From Treponema sp. (GTDB lineage: Bacteria > Spirochaetota > Spirochaetia > Treponematales > Treponemataceae), in assembly GCF_017430385.1 (NCBI RefSeq), contig NZ_JAFRNB010000169.1, positions 59,779 through 123,778 of the forward strand: a stretch of 64,000 nt of DNA. Reading direction: 5' to 3'. Made by a program: the position numbers and the translations under genes. A model generated the notes under the pieces. It ran no database searches. It was given only the letters and a program-made list of their open reading frames with translations, and had not been told where the DNA came from. Numbering within the stretch: position 1 is the first letter of the stretch; each line of letters starts with the position of its first letter. Of the stretch, positions 18,513-28,078 are shown piece after piece.

Positions 18513-19703
18513 TTATGGCAATTCCACGCTCATCCAGTTCTTGCGGTCAGTCATGTTTGCGGGCATCATTCCGAGAGTGAGGTTCTTTGCAGTGGTTTCG
18601 CCTACGATGTAATCCTTTCCGCCCTCGCCGTCATCAACTTTGATTGTCTGCCCCTGCTTTCCCGGTAAATAGACTCCCAGAAGCGCGTGGCTGTATTGTG
18701 ATGAAATGAACATGCAGCTTTCGAGCGAGCAGTTTTTGAGAATGCACATCAAAAGAAGGGAGCGTCCGTCACAGTCGCTTGATCCGCCTTCCAGAATCGC
18801 CGGAATACTCTCAATGTCGGCTTTGTCGTAGCTTGAAGATTTTCGCTCGTAATGGAAATCCTGCGCCCAGTAAAGAAGAGCCTGTGCAAGGGCTGCATCC
18901 GGATTGGCCGAATCCTTTTTTTCGCAATCTTCACGCAAAGCAGAATAAATATCGAAACTTACTTTTTTGACCCGTTCCATTGAGTCGCGTGCCAAAAGTC
19001 GGTAGAAACGAACCCACGCATCGTACATTTCCGGGAGATTGTTCGCGGCGTAGAATGAAAAGACCGAAAATTCCCTGTCAATTACGAACTGGCTTGCTTC
19101 TGCATCAATGGTATCAATTTGAGTCGGGATTGATTTCCCGCTGATAGTAAGATTTATCGATTTAGGTTGCTTCCGTGGATAGAATGTGCTTGTGATAAGC
19201 CCCGGTTCGCGGAAACTTCCTGCATCAATCAGGACTGAATCAAGAACAGAGACAAGAACCTGTCCTAAATTCTCAAAAACTTTTTTGGGAGAATAAGAAA
19301 GAATCGAGAGATAGCCTTTTTTCTGCGGAAGAGGAATGCATGCGCCCCAGCCCTGAGCCGCTTCGTCTGGAAGAAGCAGGGAGCTTTCAAAAGATGCGAT
19401 TGAGCATTTCTGCCTTCGCCAGATTGCGTCTGAATAGTCGGCCGTGGCTTTGATGCGGCTGAGCGTGTCTTTGAGGGCTGCATCCGCCGATTTGAATTTT
19501 GACTCCGGCCATACACGAATCAAAGCATGAGCCGCAAGATATTTGTTCTTGAAAATGACGGTAGTTTCGTCCTGCTCCATGTCGATGATTTCATAGCCCT
19601 CGGGAAAGTCGATTGAGTAGTTGAATTTCTCGGAAGTGATAATCTCCGAGAAAGCCGAAAAACAGATTAAGTATAGAAGAAAAATGATTGAAAATTTTTT
19701 CAT
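18513..19703 (-). CDS. Secreted transglutaminase-like protein
   Basis: 396 residues with an N-terminal signal peptide (KKFSIIFLLYLICFSAFS). The C-terminal third has transglutaminase/cysteine-protease-like features: EGGSSDCDGRSLLL, with a likely nucleophile Cys at the start of a helix, followed ~25 residues later by QYSHALLGV, with a possible catalytic His, and KVDDGEGG, with a possible Asp. The N-terminal half (FNYSIDFPEGYEI) looks like a beta domain. It is likely periplasmic; the substrate is unknown. The ATG at 19703 is chosen because it gives the signal peptide. TATAAT lies 6 nt upstream with no Shine-Dalgarno sequence. Confidence 0.7.
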   Translation of the reverse strand: MKKFSIIFLLYLICFSAFSEIITSEKFNYSIDFPEGYEIIDMEQDETTVIFKNKYLAAHALIRVWPESKFKSADAALKDTLSRIKATADYSDAIWRRQKCSIASFESSLLLPDEAAQGWGACIPLPQKKGYLSILSYSPKKVFENLGQVLVSVLDSVLIDAGSFREPGLITSTFYPRKQPKSINLTISGKSIPTQIDTIDAEASQFVIDREFSVFSFYAANNLPEMYDAWVRFYRLLARDSMERVKKVSFDIYSALREDCEKKDSANPDAALAQALLYWAQDFHYERKSSSYDKADIESIPAILEGGSSDCDGRSLLLMCILKNCSLESCMFISSQYSHALLGVYLPGKQGQTIKVDDGEGGKDYIVGETTAKNLTLGMMPANMTDRKNWMSVELP

Positions 19704-19709
19704 AGAATC

Positions 19710-19715
19710 ATTATA
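19710..19715 (-). promoter_or_regulatory. -10 box, 6 nt before the transglutaminase-like gene
   Basis: TATAAT on the minus strand inside a 45-bp divergent intergenic region. It would overlap the -35 region of the opposing promoter. Confidence 0.45.
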
Positions 19716-19736
19716 GCACAGTTCCCGGTTTTTCGT

Positions 19737-19742
19737 TATCAT
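19737..19742 (+). promoter_or_regulatory. -10 box, 6 nt before the RluA-family gene
   Basis: TATCAT with 6 nt to the ATG at 19749 and no Shine-Dalgarno sequence. It is divergent from and interlocked with the minus-strand box at 19710-19715. Confidence 0.4.
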
Positions 19743-19748
19743 TTTCTT

Positions 19749-20480
19749 ATGAAAGAAATCCCAATCCTTTTTGAAGATGATGAAATTTTTGTGATAAATA
19801 AGCCTGCTGGAGTCGCGGTGCAGGGCGGTGAGGGAATAGCGCATCCGCTTGACGAGGAATTTTCCAAGCAGGTCGGATTTAAAGTGCATTTAGTTCATCG
19901 ATTGGACAAGGAAACCTGCGGCCTTATGGTCGTGGCGAAAACTCCGAAGGCCGCTTCAAAATGGATTGAGCTTATTGCCTCAAAGCAGGTTCAGAAAGAA
20001 TACACGGCGGTCTGCTTCGGGGAACCTGTCATCAATGGAAAAAAGCAGAAAACGGGCACGATTTCAGGTTCGGTCGTAAAAAAGAATGGCAAAAATCAGC
20101 GGGAACAGGCTGCGGTCACGAATTTTACCGTTGAAGAAGTAAAATCCGTCGAAATTTCCACGGCATTGCCTGAATCGCAAGAAAATGCCGCTCCGGCTGC
20201 GCCCTCTGACAGTGTTTCTCTCACATTCTCAAAAATTCACCTCAAGCTTGGAACTGGCAGAATGCACCAGATTAGAATACATCTGGCTTCGGTAGGAGCC
20301 CCGATCTGCGGCGACGACAAGCACGGAAACTTCAAGCTGAACAAACTTACCAAAAAACACCTGAAAATCAGAAATCTTCTATTATGTTCCTCAAAACTGA
20401 CAATCCCATCCTCAGAAGGAAAGCCCAAGTCTTTCGAAATAGATTTACCGGACTATTTCAACCTGAAATCAGAAATTTAA
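19749..20480 (+). CDS. RluA-family pseudouridine synthase
   Basis: 243 residues. NKPAGVAVQGG and the catalytic signature HLVHRLDKETCGLMVVAK (active-site Asp in RLD) are clear, with GRMHQIRIHLASVGAPICGDDKHG in the C-terminal half. It isomerises uridine to pseudouridine in rRNA or tRNA. There is no N-terminal S4 domain, so it is closer to the RluC/TruC-like short forms; the exact target cannot be told. An Ala/Pro/Glu-rich insertion (about residues 135-160) is not typical. A GC-rich repeat element follows the stop. Confidence 0.88.
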   Translation: MKEIPILFEDDEIFVINKPAGVAVQGGEGIAHPLDEEFSKQVGFKVHLVHRLDKETCGLMVVAKTPKAASKWIELIASKQVQKEYTAVCFGEPVINGKKQKTGTISGSVVKKNGKNQREQAAVTNFTVEEVKSVEISTALPESQENAAPAAPSDSVSLTFSKIHLKLGTGRMHQIRIHLASVGAPICGDDKHGNFKLNKLTKKHLKIRNLLLCSSKLTIPSSEGKPKSFEIDLPDYFNLKSEI

Positions 20481-20495
20481 AAACCAAAAGCAAAT

Positions 20496-20569
20496 GCCCG
20501 CGCGGGATTGTAAGCCCGAAGTAGCCGAAGGCTATGAGCGGGAGCGAAGGCTGAAAAGCCCGGAGCCCC
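20496..20569. repeat. GC-rich post-stop element
   Basis: Contains CCCGAAGTAGCCG, AAGGCTATGAGCG and GGAGCGAAGG, shared with 43342-43414 and, inverted, with 12751-12824. It starts 16 bp after the RluA-family stop. Confidence 0.65.
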
Positions 20570-20676
20570 AAAATTTCGCGCCCAAAAAATTGCTCATTGC
20601 TAATTGCTATAAACTTTTTTTTCAAAAATCCGATATTCATAAAGACAGTGAACTTTTTGTTTGCTGGGGGGAAGTT

Positions 20677-21192
20677 ATGAATAGGTGGGTAAAAATATTT
20701 ATTTCTGGACTTTTCGCTGTTTTCTGTGCTTCGGGAGTTTTTGCAAAATCACTTTCGATTCAGATTATCCAGAACAATCCCGGACAGGAAAAAGTCTGGG
20801 CAACATCATATCTTTTTGAGCAGAACATCACAGACTATTTTTTTGATGCGGGGGACATCGTTTCAAGCTCGCCGATTTGGATTTCTGACACTGAGGAAAA
20901 AAATCTTGGCGCGCTCAAGGCTTCGCTTCGTGAAAATCTTCAGGGCGGAATGGACACTTTGATTCGTGTGGAGCTTTTTTACAACACCAGCGATTCTTCA
21001 AATCCTGAAGGACTTCTTCTTGAGAATATCAAAAAAGTTCAGTGGAAGGCTTATGCGGTCTCAACTGGAATCCAGCTTTTTGAGGGAAGCGCAGTTCCTG
21101 AAAAGCCTCGTGAAAACACAAACAATGAGATTGGATTGAGTCAGTTTGCGGGACTTGTAGCTTATCAAATCAACAACCAAATGAGATATTAA
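20677..21192 (+). CDS. Uncharacterised small secreted protein
   Basis: 171 residues with a signal peptide (KIFISGLFAVFCASGVFA). The mature part has mixed alpha/beta character with no motif I recognise; it may be a periplasmic protein partnered with the SPOR protein that begins 18 bp later, since the two are in one transcription unit. The ATG at 20677 follows a strong GGGGGGAAG. The frame extends upstream into the repeat element but without a usable start. Confidence 0.75.
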   Translation: MNRWVKIFISGLFAVFCASGVFAKSLSIQIIQNNPGQEKVWATSYLFEQNITDYFFDAGDIVSSSPIWISDTEEKNLGALKASLRENLQGGMDTLIRVELFYNTSDSSNPEGLLLENIKKVQWKAYAVSTGIQLFEGSAVPEKPRENTNNEIGLSQFAGLVAYQINNQMRY

Positions 21193-21209
21193 TATAGGGT
21201 AGGGGAAAT

Positions 21210-22730
21210 ATGAAAAAATTAACGCTTTTTATTCTTACTATTTTTACAGTCGCAACATTGTTTGCCGCTGCCCGGCCATCTCTTGACGGTCGCGCAGTTG
21301 TCGCTGATTCTGGAACAATGCCGCGGGGACTTTTTGCCCGGACTGTCGGCTACTTGCCTGGAGACAGCGTGACGGTGACAAACCCTGCCACTGGAAGCGC
21401 AGTTGATGTCCTTGTTTTGGGCGCGATTGATCCGAGTGAAGGTGTCGCAATCCTTCTTTCTCCAGAAGCCGCAGAAGGCTTGAGAATCAAACCGAATTCA
21501 AATGTTCAGGTTAAGCTCACAAAACGCTCTGGCAGCCTTGATGAAAATGCAAACGGTTCGGCAGTTCTTTCCGAGGGCGAGGAAGAAAAGCCACAGCCTA
21601 AAGCTGAAATGCCTACCGTTTCGGATCCAGCTGCCGTAGCTGAAACTGTTCCAAAAGTTGCTCCAGCCGTAACTCCAGCTCCTGCCGCTGAAACTGTGCC
21701 TGTCGCAATTCCTGCTCCTGCCGTTACTCCGGTTCCGGTCGCAGTTCCTGTTGCCGAGGAAAAAAAGGCTGAGGAGACTGTTGAAGAAATTCCTGTCGTC
21801 GCAGAGAAAGTTGAGGAAATCCCTGCCGAAACTGAAAAGATTGAAGAAGAGATTGTGGAAGAAACTCCTGTTCTTGCAGAAAATACTCCTGCTTATGATG
21901 AGTTCCAGGCTGTGGCTGATGAAATTGAGGAAACTCCTGTCCTTTCAAAAGTCGAGCCTGCTGCGGAGAATGTCGTTGAGGAAGAGGTTCAGCCTGATAC
22001 TGTTTACGAAGTCCTTCCACCGTTGCCGGACGGAGAACGCACTTACGGAAAGCAGAAAGTCGTCGTTATTGAGGGAACGGAGCCTGATTATATAGAAGAG
22101 GCTCCAGTAGAGAAAAAGGAAGAGCCGGTTTATGTCGCAGAGACTCCAGTAGAGAAAAAGGAAGAGCCGGTTTATGTCGCAGAGACTCCTGCCGCTGAGG
22201 AAGTCGTTTCGGAAGAAGCTGTTGCCTCAGAACTTCCTGCCGGAATTGAGAGCGAGCCTGTGGTTGTTGCCGAAGAGCAGCCAGTAAGTTTAGAAGAGCC
22301 AGCTGATGCTTATCAGCCGATTGTCCTTGTTCCTGCTGAGCCAAATCCGCCTCTAGCCGAGGAAAGCCCGGCCAGGGAAACTGTTCCTGTAGTTGCGGAA
22401 GTTGCGCCTGTTAAGGAAGTCGTTCCTGTAGAGGAAACTGCTCCTGCAGTCGTAATCGAAAACAACTGGACGAACTATGTCGTTCCGTCGGTCAAAAATC
22501 TTCGCAAGGGAAGCTACTATATTCAGGTCGCTTCTCTCGGAAACACTGACAATATCAAGAATTTCATTGATAAATATTCAGCAAAATATCCGGTCGTGCT
22601 GGTTCAGAATTCATCAAAAAGTTCTTATCAGGTTATGGTCGGGCCACTCAATATCGATGAGTACGGTGCTGTGGATGAAAAGTTCCGTGCACACGGCTTC
22701 AAAGATGCGTTTGTCCGAAAAATAAAGTAG
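21210..22730 (+). CDS. SPOR-domain envelope protein with RlpA-like N-terminus
   Basis: 506 residues: a signal peptide (KKLTLFILTIFTVATLFAA), an N-terminal domain at 20-105 (DGRAVVADSGTMPRGLFART, then PGDSVTVTNPATG) resembling a double-psi barrel, a long Pro/Glu/Val linker at 110-420 with repeats such as EETPV and VEKKEEPVYVAET, and a C-terminal SPOR domain (GSYYIQVASLGN to KDAFVRKIK). SPOR domains bind denuded peptidoglycan glycan strands at division sites. The protein is probably periplasmic or attached to the outer membrane, spanning distance through the linker. Confidence 0.82.
   Translation: MKKLTLFILTIFTVATLFAAARPSLDGRAVVADSGTMPRGLFARTVGYLPGDSVTVTNPATGSAVDVLVLGAIDPSEGVAILLSPEAAEGLRIKPNSNVQVKLTKRSGSLDENANGSAVLSEGEEEKPQPKAEMPTVSDPAAVAETVPKVAPAVTPAPAAETVPVAIPAPAVTPVPVAVPVAEEKKAEETVEEIPVVAEKVEEIPAETEKIEEEIVEETPVLAENTPAYDEFQAVADEIEETPVLSKVEPAAENVVEEEVQPDTVYEVLPPLPDGERTYGKQKVVVIEGTEPDYIEEAPVEKKEEPVYVAETPVEKKEEPVYVAETPAAEEVVSEEAVASELPAGIESEPVVVAEEQPVSLEEPADAYQPIVLVPAEPNPPLAEESPARETVPVVAEVAPVKEVVPVEETAPAVVIENNWTNYVVPSVKNLRKGSYYIQVASLGNTDNIKNFIDKYSAKYPVVLVQNSSKSSYQVMVGPLNIDEYGAVDEKFRAHGFKDAFVRKIK
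22102..22189 (+). repeat. 42-bp in-frame tandem duplication in the SPOR protein linker
   Basis: Two perfect 42-bp copies (22102-22143 and 22144-22185) coding for 14 residues (PVEKKEEPVYVAET), plus the start of a third. Perfect identity suggests recent duplication or copy-number variation. Confidence 0.9.
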
Positions 22731-22770
22731 AAGCTCAAATGTCGAGTTTTTAAAATTTCTTGGCTGTGTT

Positions 22771-22864
22771 AAAAAACGGTCTCCCATCGTGAACCTGCCC
22801 CAAACATCGCAGTGAGCAAAGCTCAGGCGAGTTTGTGTCAGAACCCCGATTCCGACCGTTTTTT
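22771..22864. repeat. Structured palindromic element before ruvA
   Basis: Perfect 11-bp inverted repeat AAAAAACGGTC (22771-22781) / GACCGTTTTTT (22854-22864) around a 72-nt GC-rich interior with further pairing (GAGC/GCTC). It could terminate transcription in either direction and would end the SPOR transcript. Confidence 0.6.
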
Positions 22865-22940
22865 GACATATTCGATAAGTTCAAAATTCGCCATTCAACG
22901 GCTTTATAGCTATAGAATAGAATTTAATTCCTTTTTCTAT

Positions 22941-22946
22941 TATAAT
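22941..22946 (+). promoter_or_regulatory. -10 box of ruvAB, 7 nt before ATG
   Basis: TATAAT, then 7 nt, then the ruvA ATG, with no Shine-Dalgarno sequence. Confidence 0.5.
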
Positions 22947-22953
22947 TTCTTTC

Positions 22954-23595
22954 ATGTTCAATTCACTTTCGGGTACAATTACCGGTAAATTTCCGCAGAA
23001 ACTTTTCCTTGATACAAATGGTATTGAATGGGATATAATCGTTCCTGACACTACTCTGGACGATTTGCCTAAGCTGGGAGAAAAAGCGCGGGTTTTTACA
23101 TGGATGCAGCATACTGACAGTGCAATGAACCTTTTTGGTTTTGCCTCAACAAAAGACCGCGATTTGTTTTTTGACTTGAACAAGGTCGAGGGGGTCGGCC
23201 CAAAATCCGCGATTAAAATCATGAGCAATATTCAGCGGGATCAGCTCGTTCAGAGCCTTGAAAACGGAGATTTGGCCGCGCTGGAGAAAATTCCGGGGCT
23301 TGGCAAAAAAACAGCCCAGAAAATGCTGCTCACCCTCAAAGGCAAGCTCACTCTTGAAGAAGATTTGCCGGGCGTAAAAGTCGTGGTCAATCGTGGCGGA
23401 GAGTATGCCGATTTAATTTCTGCGCTCGCAAACATGGGCTACGACAAGCGGGATGTGGAAAACTGCATTTCAAAACTCGTGGATGAACTTAACAATGAGA
23501 TTTCTTCTGGTGGCGAGGTCGCCTTCAAGGACAAAACGCGCGATGCAAAGGAAGAAATCTTGTTCAGGCGGGCAATTGTCGCACTGGCACAGTAG
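22954..23595 (+). CDS. ruvA: Holliday junction branch migration protein RuvA
   Basis: 213 residues: N-terminal OB fold (LSGTITGKFPQKLFLDTNGI), two helix-hairpin-helix motifs (FFDLNKVEGVGPKSAIKIMS and LAALEKIPGLGKKTAQKMLL) and a C-terminal domain III (ALANMGYDKRDVENCISKL) that contacts RuvB. Tetramers bind the four-way junction and load RuvB. It is followed 30 bp later by ruvB in an operon without ruvC. Probably translated from a leaderless mRNA. Confidence 0.95.
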   Translation: MFNSLSGTITGKFPQKLFLDTNGIEWDIIVPDTTLDDLPKLGEKARVFTWMQHTDSAMNLFGFASTKDRDLFFDLNKVEGVGPKSAIKIMSNIQRDQLVQSLENGDLAALEKIPGLGKKTAQKMLLTLKGKLTLEEDLPGVKVVVNRGGEYADLISALANMGYDKRDVENCISKLVDELNNEISSGGEVAFKDKTRDAKEEILFRRAIVALAQ

Positions 23596-23625
23596 CAATG
23601 AGTAATGTAAACGGAAAACGAAAAA

Positions 23626-24711
23626 TTGAAAGCTAACTTTGATTCTGATATAAACGAATTTTCTCAGCTGGCATCGCAGGCTTCGACTCACATTGTTCGG
23701 GCGGATGTGCCTAGTAACGAGGACAGTGTGGACGGCTCTTTGCGGCCGAAGATGCTTGACGAATTCCTTGGACAAAAGGAAATCAAGGAAAATCTTTCCG
23801 TGTTCATTCAGGCGGCGCGCGAGCGTCGTGAACCGCTTGACCATCTGTTTTTAATCGGACCGCCGGGACTTGGAAAGACAACCCTTGCCGAAATCACGGC
23901 ACACGAGCTTGGTGCGGATTTCAAAGTCACATCGGCTCCTGCTTTGGATAAGCCGAAGGATTTGGCGGGCATTCTTTCAACGATTTCTCCGGGAACGGTT
24001 TTCTTCATCGATGAGATTCACCGTCTCAAGCCTGCAATTGAGGAAATGCTTTATATTGCCATGGAAGATTTTGAGCTTGACTGGGTAATCGGTCAGGGAG
24101 CGGCAGCCCGCACGGTGCGAATCCCGATTCCAAAGTTTACGCTTGTTGGCGCGACTACAAAAGCCGGAATGGTCTCAAAGCCGTTGCAGACCCGATTCGG
24201 AATCATCCAGAGATTCAATTTTTATACTCATGAAGAACTTTCTTCTATTATAAAGCGCAGTGCGGCTATCCTTAACTGTAAGATTGACGATGATGCGGCA
24301 CTTCTCATGGCTCGCTCTAGCCGGGGAACACCTCGCGTGGCAAACCGTGTCCTTCGCAGGATGAGGGATTTCGCGCAGTTCTACGGTGACGGCCGAATCA
24401 CGCTAAAAATCACGGAAGACGGCCTCAAAAAACTTCAGATTGATTCTCTGGGCTTAGAGCATTATGACCGTGAGATTCTTCTTTCAATAATCAAGAATTT
24501 CGGTGGCGGGCCGGTTGGTGCTGAGACGCTTGCAATTTCAATCGGAGAGTCGCAGGACACCCTTGAGGATTATTACGAGCCTTATCTGATTCAGTGCGGC
24601 CTGATTCAGCGAACCCCGCGTGGCAGGATTGTCACCGCAAAGGCATACCAGCACCTCGGACTTGAATACAAATCAAATGCCACAAGCAGCCAGCCAAGTT
24701 TGTTTGAATAG
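23626..24711 (+). CDS. ruvB: Holliday junction branch migration helicase RuvB
   Basis: 361-residue AAA+ ATPase: [12 protein letters not shown], Walker [10 protein letters not shown], Walker B FIDEIHRL, sensor 1 LVGATTKAG, arginine finger region TRFGI and C-terminal winged helix ending [18 protein letters not shown]. Hexamers pump DNA through RuvA-bound junctions. No ATG exists between the upstream in-frame stop at 23608 and the conserved region, so a TTG at 23626 is the best start, with only a weak purine-rich upstream sequence; expression probably depends on ruvA translation. Confidence 0.95.
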   Translation: MKANFDSDINEFSQLASQASTHIVRADVPSNEDSVDGSLRPKMLDEFLGQKEIKENLSVFIQAARERREPLDHLFLIGPPGLGKTTLAEITAHELGADFKVTSAPALDKPKDLAGILSTISPGTVFFIDEIHRLKPAIEEMLYIAMEDFELDWVIGQGAAARTVRIPIPKFTLVGATTKAGMVSKPLQTRFGIIQRFNFYTHEELSSIIKRSAAILNCKIDDDAALLMARSSRGTPRVANRVLRRMRDFAQFYGDGRITLKITEDGLKKLQIDSLGLEHYDREILLSIIKNFGGGPVGAETLAISIGESQDTLEDYYEPYLIQCGLIQRTPRGRIVTAKAYQHLGLEYKSNATSSQPSLFE

Positions 24712-24716
24712 TCAAT

Positions 24717-24830
24717 GCCGCACCGCCGTGGAGCACCTGCGAAGCAGTTCGAACTGGCACGACAACGAGAGTGCCAGCGGAGCGAAGCGAAGGAATGAGG
24801 GCTACCGAAGTGCGGAAGGGCGGCAGCCAG
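24717..24830. repeat. GC-rich post-stop element
   Basis: Begins GCCGCACCGCCGTGGAGC and ends GGGCGGCAGCC, the same ends as the inverted copy at 12751-12824. Inside are AGCGGAGCGAAGCGAAGG and GGGCTACCGAAG, rearranged relative to other copies. It starts 5 bp after the ruvB stop. Confidence 0.65.
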
Positions 24831-24910
24831 AAAAATTTGCGTAAAAAAAAATCGTGCAAATTCCATAATTTTATCTTATAATAATATTAACGAATTTTTC
24901 AGGAGTTTTT

Positions 24911-26998
24911 ATGAAATTAAACAGCCTTAAAACTAAGCTTTTGATGCTTTTGATTCTTATCGTTGTGATTTCCAATGGAATTTTGGGGGCAATAGCCTAT
25001 ACGATGTCAAAATCTTCGTTGGAAAGTTCTGTCGAGCAGACAATTACCACAATTTCTGAGAAAATTGCTGTCCAGGTCGCACAGCAGAATGAAAGGGAAT
25101 TCCATTTATTGGAGTCTTTGGCGAACCTTTCAATCATTCAGGATCCGGATATTTCAATTGCCGAAAAAAGCAAAATCCTGCTTGGTGTTGCGAAGACAGA
25201 TCCTCGATATGAGAACATCGCTTATTATGACGAGCATGGAATGAGCATCACAAGTGACGGACAGCTTGTTGATTTGTCGAGCCGGGCTTACTTCAAGGAA
25301 GCTTTTGCCGGAAATCATTACCTTTCTGACCCAACTTTCAGTCCTGTAAATAATTTGCTTTTGATGATGTATTCAGTTCCTGTCTATAACAAGGAACATT
25401 CTAAAATCATCGGTGTAATAGTTTCAATTTTCCACGGAAAGACCCTTTCAGACCTTTGTAAAGAAATTTATATCGGAAAAGAAAGTCATCCGTTCATCAT
25501 CAACATGAAGAGCGGCAAAACCGTTGCTGATTCTGATGTAAAATATGTTGAGGAAGGTCAGGTTCTCAAAGATTCAACTTCGGGCGCAATGAAGGAAGCA
25601 ATCATCGAGGCCATGAGCGGAAGCACCACTTACAAGATTTTCTTTGAGCCGTGGCGCAAAAAGAATATGGTTGCTTCATACAGGCCTGTCGGCGGCGAAA
25701 GTGACTGGGCTGTGTTCTGTATGGCTCCCGCTGATGAATTCTTCGGTTCAATCACGAAAATGTCAGCATCAATGTTAGTCAGTGTCATCGTGATTCTTGT
25801 TGTCGCGATTATTTTCAGTGCCGTAATCCTTTCGATTTCATTGAGGCCTTTAAAAGCTGTCGAGACTTCAATCACTGAGATTGCGAGCGGAAATGCTGAT
25901 TTGACAAAACGAATTGCCGTAACATCAAATGATGAGATCGGAAATGTCGTAAAAGGCTTCAATGCGTTTACTGAAAAATTGCAGACAATCATCTCTCATG
26001 TCAAACATTCAAATGCAAATCTTGACAGCGTTGGCTCTGACATGAGCGCGAGTGTCGATGATACTGCAAGCTCAATCACACAGATTATCGCAAACATTGA
26101 TTCTATGAAGAGGCAGATTGACGGTCAGAACCAGAGCGTAAGTCAGACTGCCGGGGCTGTCAATGAGATTGCATCAAACATTGAGTCTCTGGAAAAAATG
26201 ATTGAGAGCCAGTCGAACGGCGTTACTCAGGCAAGTGCGGCTGTCGAAGAGATGATCGGAAATATTTCTTCGGTTAACGGTTCCATGGAAAAGATGGCAC
26301 GCTCATTCGGGGATTTGCGCGCAAACTCTCAGGCGGGCATCTCAAAGCAAAAAGCTGTCAATGACCGAATCACGGAGATTGAAAGCCAGTCAACCATGCT
26401 TCAGGAAGCAAATGTCGCAATCGCGGCCATCGCAAGCCAGACTAACCTTCTTGCCATGAATGCGGCAATCGAGGCGGCTCATGCAGGCGAGGCAGGAAAG
26501 GGCTTTGCCGTTGTCGCTGACGAAATCCGTAAGCTTTCAGAAACTTCAACTGCTCAGTCTAAGACAATCGGTGATCAGCTTACAAACATCAAAAATTCAA
26601 TTAGCGAAGTCGTTTCGGCTTCCGGCGAGTCAGCCCTGGCTTTTGAGGCTGTTTCCCGCAAACTTGAGGAAACTGATGCCCTTGTCATGCAGATTAAGGC
26701 CGCAATGGAAGAGCAGAACGAAGGAAGCCAGCAGATTACAGACGCGCTTCACAATATGAATGACAGCACGATTGAGGTTCGCAACGCATCTGCCGAAATG
26801 GAAGAAGGCAACAAGATGATTCTCAAAGAAGTCCAGATGCTGCAGAACGCTTCTGCATCTATGGCACAGAGCATGGAAGAAATGGCCATCGGAGCAAGAA
26901 AAATCAATGAGACTGGCTCTGCTTTGAGCGGAATTGCCGGAAAAATGAGCGAGTCTATCTCAGGCATTGGCTCACAGATTGACCAGTTTAAGGTTTAA
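24911..26998 (+). CDS. Methyl-accepting chemotaxis protein (dCache type)
   Basis: 695 residues: membrane segment 1 (about 9-30), a periplasmic dCache-like sensor at about 35-280 ([31 protein letters not shown]), membrane segment 2 (about 288-312), HAMP ([23 protein letters not shown]) and a signalling domain with the hairpin tip [21 protein letters not shown] and [19 protein letters not shown]. It senses a small ligand, often an amino or organic acid, and controls CheA. No che genes lie nearby. The start has AGGAG and a TATAAT is present upstream. Confidence 0.93.
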   Translation: MKLNSLKTKLLMLLILIVVISNGILGAIAYTMSKSSLESSVEQTITTISEKIAVQVAQQNEREFHLLESLANLSIIQDPDISIAEKSKILLGVAKTDPRYENIAYYDEHGMSITSDGQLVDLSSRAYFKEAFAGNHYLSDPTFSPVNNLLLMMYSVPVYNKEHSKIIGVIVSIFHGKTLSDLCKEIYIGKESHPFIINMKSGKTVADSDVKYVEEGQVLKDSTSGAMKEAIIEAMSGSTTYKIFFEPWRKKNMVASYRPVGGESDWAVFCMAPADEFFGSITKMSASMLVSVIVILVVAIIFSAVILSISLRPLKAVETSITEIASGNADLTKRIAVTSNDEIGNVVKGFNAFTEKLQTIISHVKHSNANLDSVGSDMSASVDDTASSITQIIANIDSMKRQIDGQNQSVSQTAGAVNEIASNIESLEKMIESQSNGVTQASAAVEEMIGNISSVNGSMEKMARSFGDLRANSQAGISKQKAVNDRITEIESQSTMLQEANVAIAAIASQTNLLAMNAAIEAAHAGEAGKGFAVVADEIRKLSETSTAQSKTIGDQLTNIKNSISEVVSASGESALAFEAVSRKLEETDALVMQIKAAMEEQNEGSQQITDALHNMNDSTIEVRNASAEMEEGNKMILKEVQMLQNASASMAQSMEEMAIGARKINETGSALSGIAGKMSESISGIGSQIDQFKV

Positions 26999-27001
26999 GT
27001 T

Positions 27002-27007
27002 TAGACT
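27002..27007 (+). promoter_or_regulatory. Possible -10 box of queA, 9 nt before ATG
   Basis: TAGACT, a weaker match, 9 nt before the queA ATG, which has no Shine-Dalgarno sequence. It begins 4 bp after the chemoreceptor stop codon. Confidence 0.3.
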
Positions 27008-27016
27008 GTTCGTTCA

Positions 27017-28072
27017 ATGAAACTGACAGACTTTTACTTTGATTTACCAGAAGAACTCATCGCTCAAAAACCGAGCGGAATCCGCGGACAGGACAAGCTC
27101 ATGCTCCTCAACCGCGAGACAGGCGAGGTCAAGCACCTCAAGATGGATGATTTGCCGGATTTAATCTCGCCTGACACGCTCATGGTTTTCAACAACTCAA
27201 AAGTACGCCGGAGCCGCTGCTACGGAATCAAGCTTTCCGATGTCGAAGGGCAGGGCGGTCGTGAGCAGGAGTTTATGTTCCTCAACCAGATGACTCCCGA
27301 AGGCAATTTGTGGCACACAATGGTCAAAGGAGCCAAAAAAGTAAAAGCCGGTAACAAATACCGCTTTACGGACGGTTCTGTCGGAACTATCATCGAGCAC
27401 GAGAACGACACAGGAAGTGAATTCCGCACGATTCAATTTGAGTCGCGGCTCGATGACGACTGGTTCGGCCGTAACGGACACATTCCTCTTCCGCCGTACA
27501 TCCGCCGCGAGGATGATGATACTGACAGCGAGCGGTACCAGACGATCTATGCCAAAGAAACAGGAAGCTCGGCCTGCCCAACTGCGGGCTTACACTTTAC
27601 CGAAGATATGTTCCGCCGTCTTGATGAAAAGGGGATAGAGCGGGTTTTCGTAACATTGCATGTCGGCCTGGGAACATTCCTTCCTGTTCGCACGGAGAAC
27701 ATCGAAGAGCACAAAATGCACGAGGAAGTTTACACCGTTCCGTTTGATGTTGCCGAAAAAATCAATCAGGCTAAACGCGATGGCCGCCCAATCTTGGCCG
27801 TTGGAACGACAAGTGTGCGCACACTCGAAAGCGCGAGCGATGAAAACGGATTTGTAAAAGGCGGTTCAAGCGCGACCCACATCTTCATGTATCCGGGCTA
27901 CAAGTTCAAGTGCGTAAACCAGATGTTCACGAACTTCCATACCCCGGAAAGCACATTGATTATGCTCGTAAGCGCATTCGCTGGTCGCGAGCACATCCTG
28001 AACGCCTACAAAAAAGCCGTAGAAGAAAAATACCACTTCTTCTCTTACGGCGACTGTATGTTGATTAAATAG
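27017..28072 (+). CDS. queA: S-adenosylmethionine:tRNA ribosyltransferase-isomerase
   Basis: 351 residues with the QueA pattern: FYFDLPEELIAQKP at the start, LPDLISPDTLMVFNNSKV, HIPLPPYIRR, SACPTAGLHFT, VTLHVGLGTF, EVYTVPFD and TNFHTPESTLIMLVSAF. It transfers the ribosyl part of SAM to 7-aminomethyl-7-deazaguanine in tRNA, making epoxyqueuosine. No other queuosine genes are in the window. There is no Shine-Dalgarno sequence; a -10-like TAGACT lies 9 nt upstream. Confidence 0.96.
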   Translation: MKLTDFYFDLPEELIAQKPSGIRGQDKLMLLNRETGEVKHLKMDDLPDLISPDTLMVFNNSKVRRSRCYGIKLSDVEGQGGREQEFMFLNQMTPEGNLWHTMVKGAKKVKAGNKYRFTDGSVGTIIEHENDTGSEFRTIQFESRLDDDWFGRNGHIPLPPYIRREDDDTDSERYQTIYAKETGSSACPTAGLHFTEDMFRRLDEKGIERVFVTLHVGLGTFLPVRTENIEEHKMHEEVYTVPFDVAEKINQAKRDGRPILAVGTTSVRTLESASDENGFVKGGSSATHIFMYPGYKFKCVNQMFTNFHTPESTLIMLVSAFAGREHILNAYKKAVEEKYHFFSYGDCMLIK

Positions 28073-28078
28073 AAAATG

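Noticed and set aside
22102..22189. Possible CRISPR repeats
   Set aside because: The 42-bp copies are directly adjacent, without spacers, and lie in frame in a coding linker. No CRISPR array or cas gene was seen anywhere in the window.
22771..22864. 4.5S/SRP RNA or another known structured RNA
   Set aside because: The conserved SRP tetraloop and GGAAG/AGCAG bulge sequences are missing; only a terminal stem and local hairpins are present.
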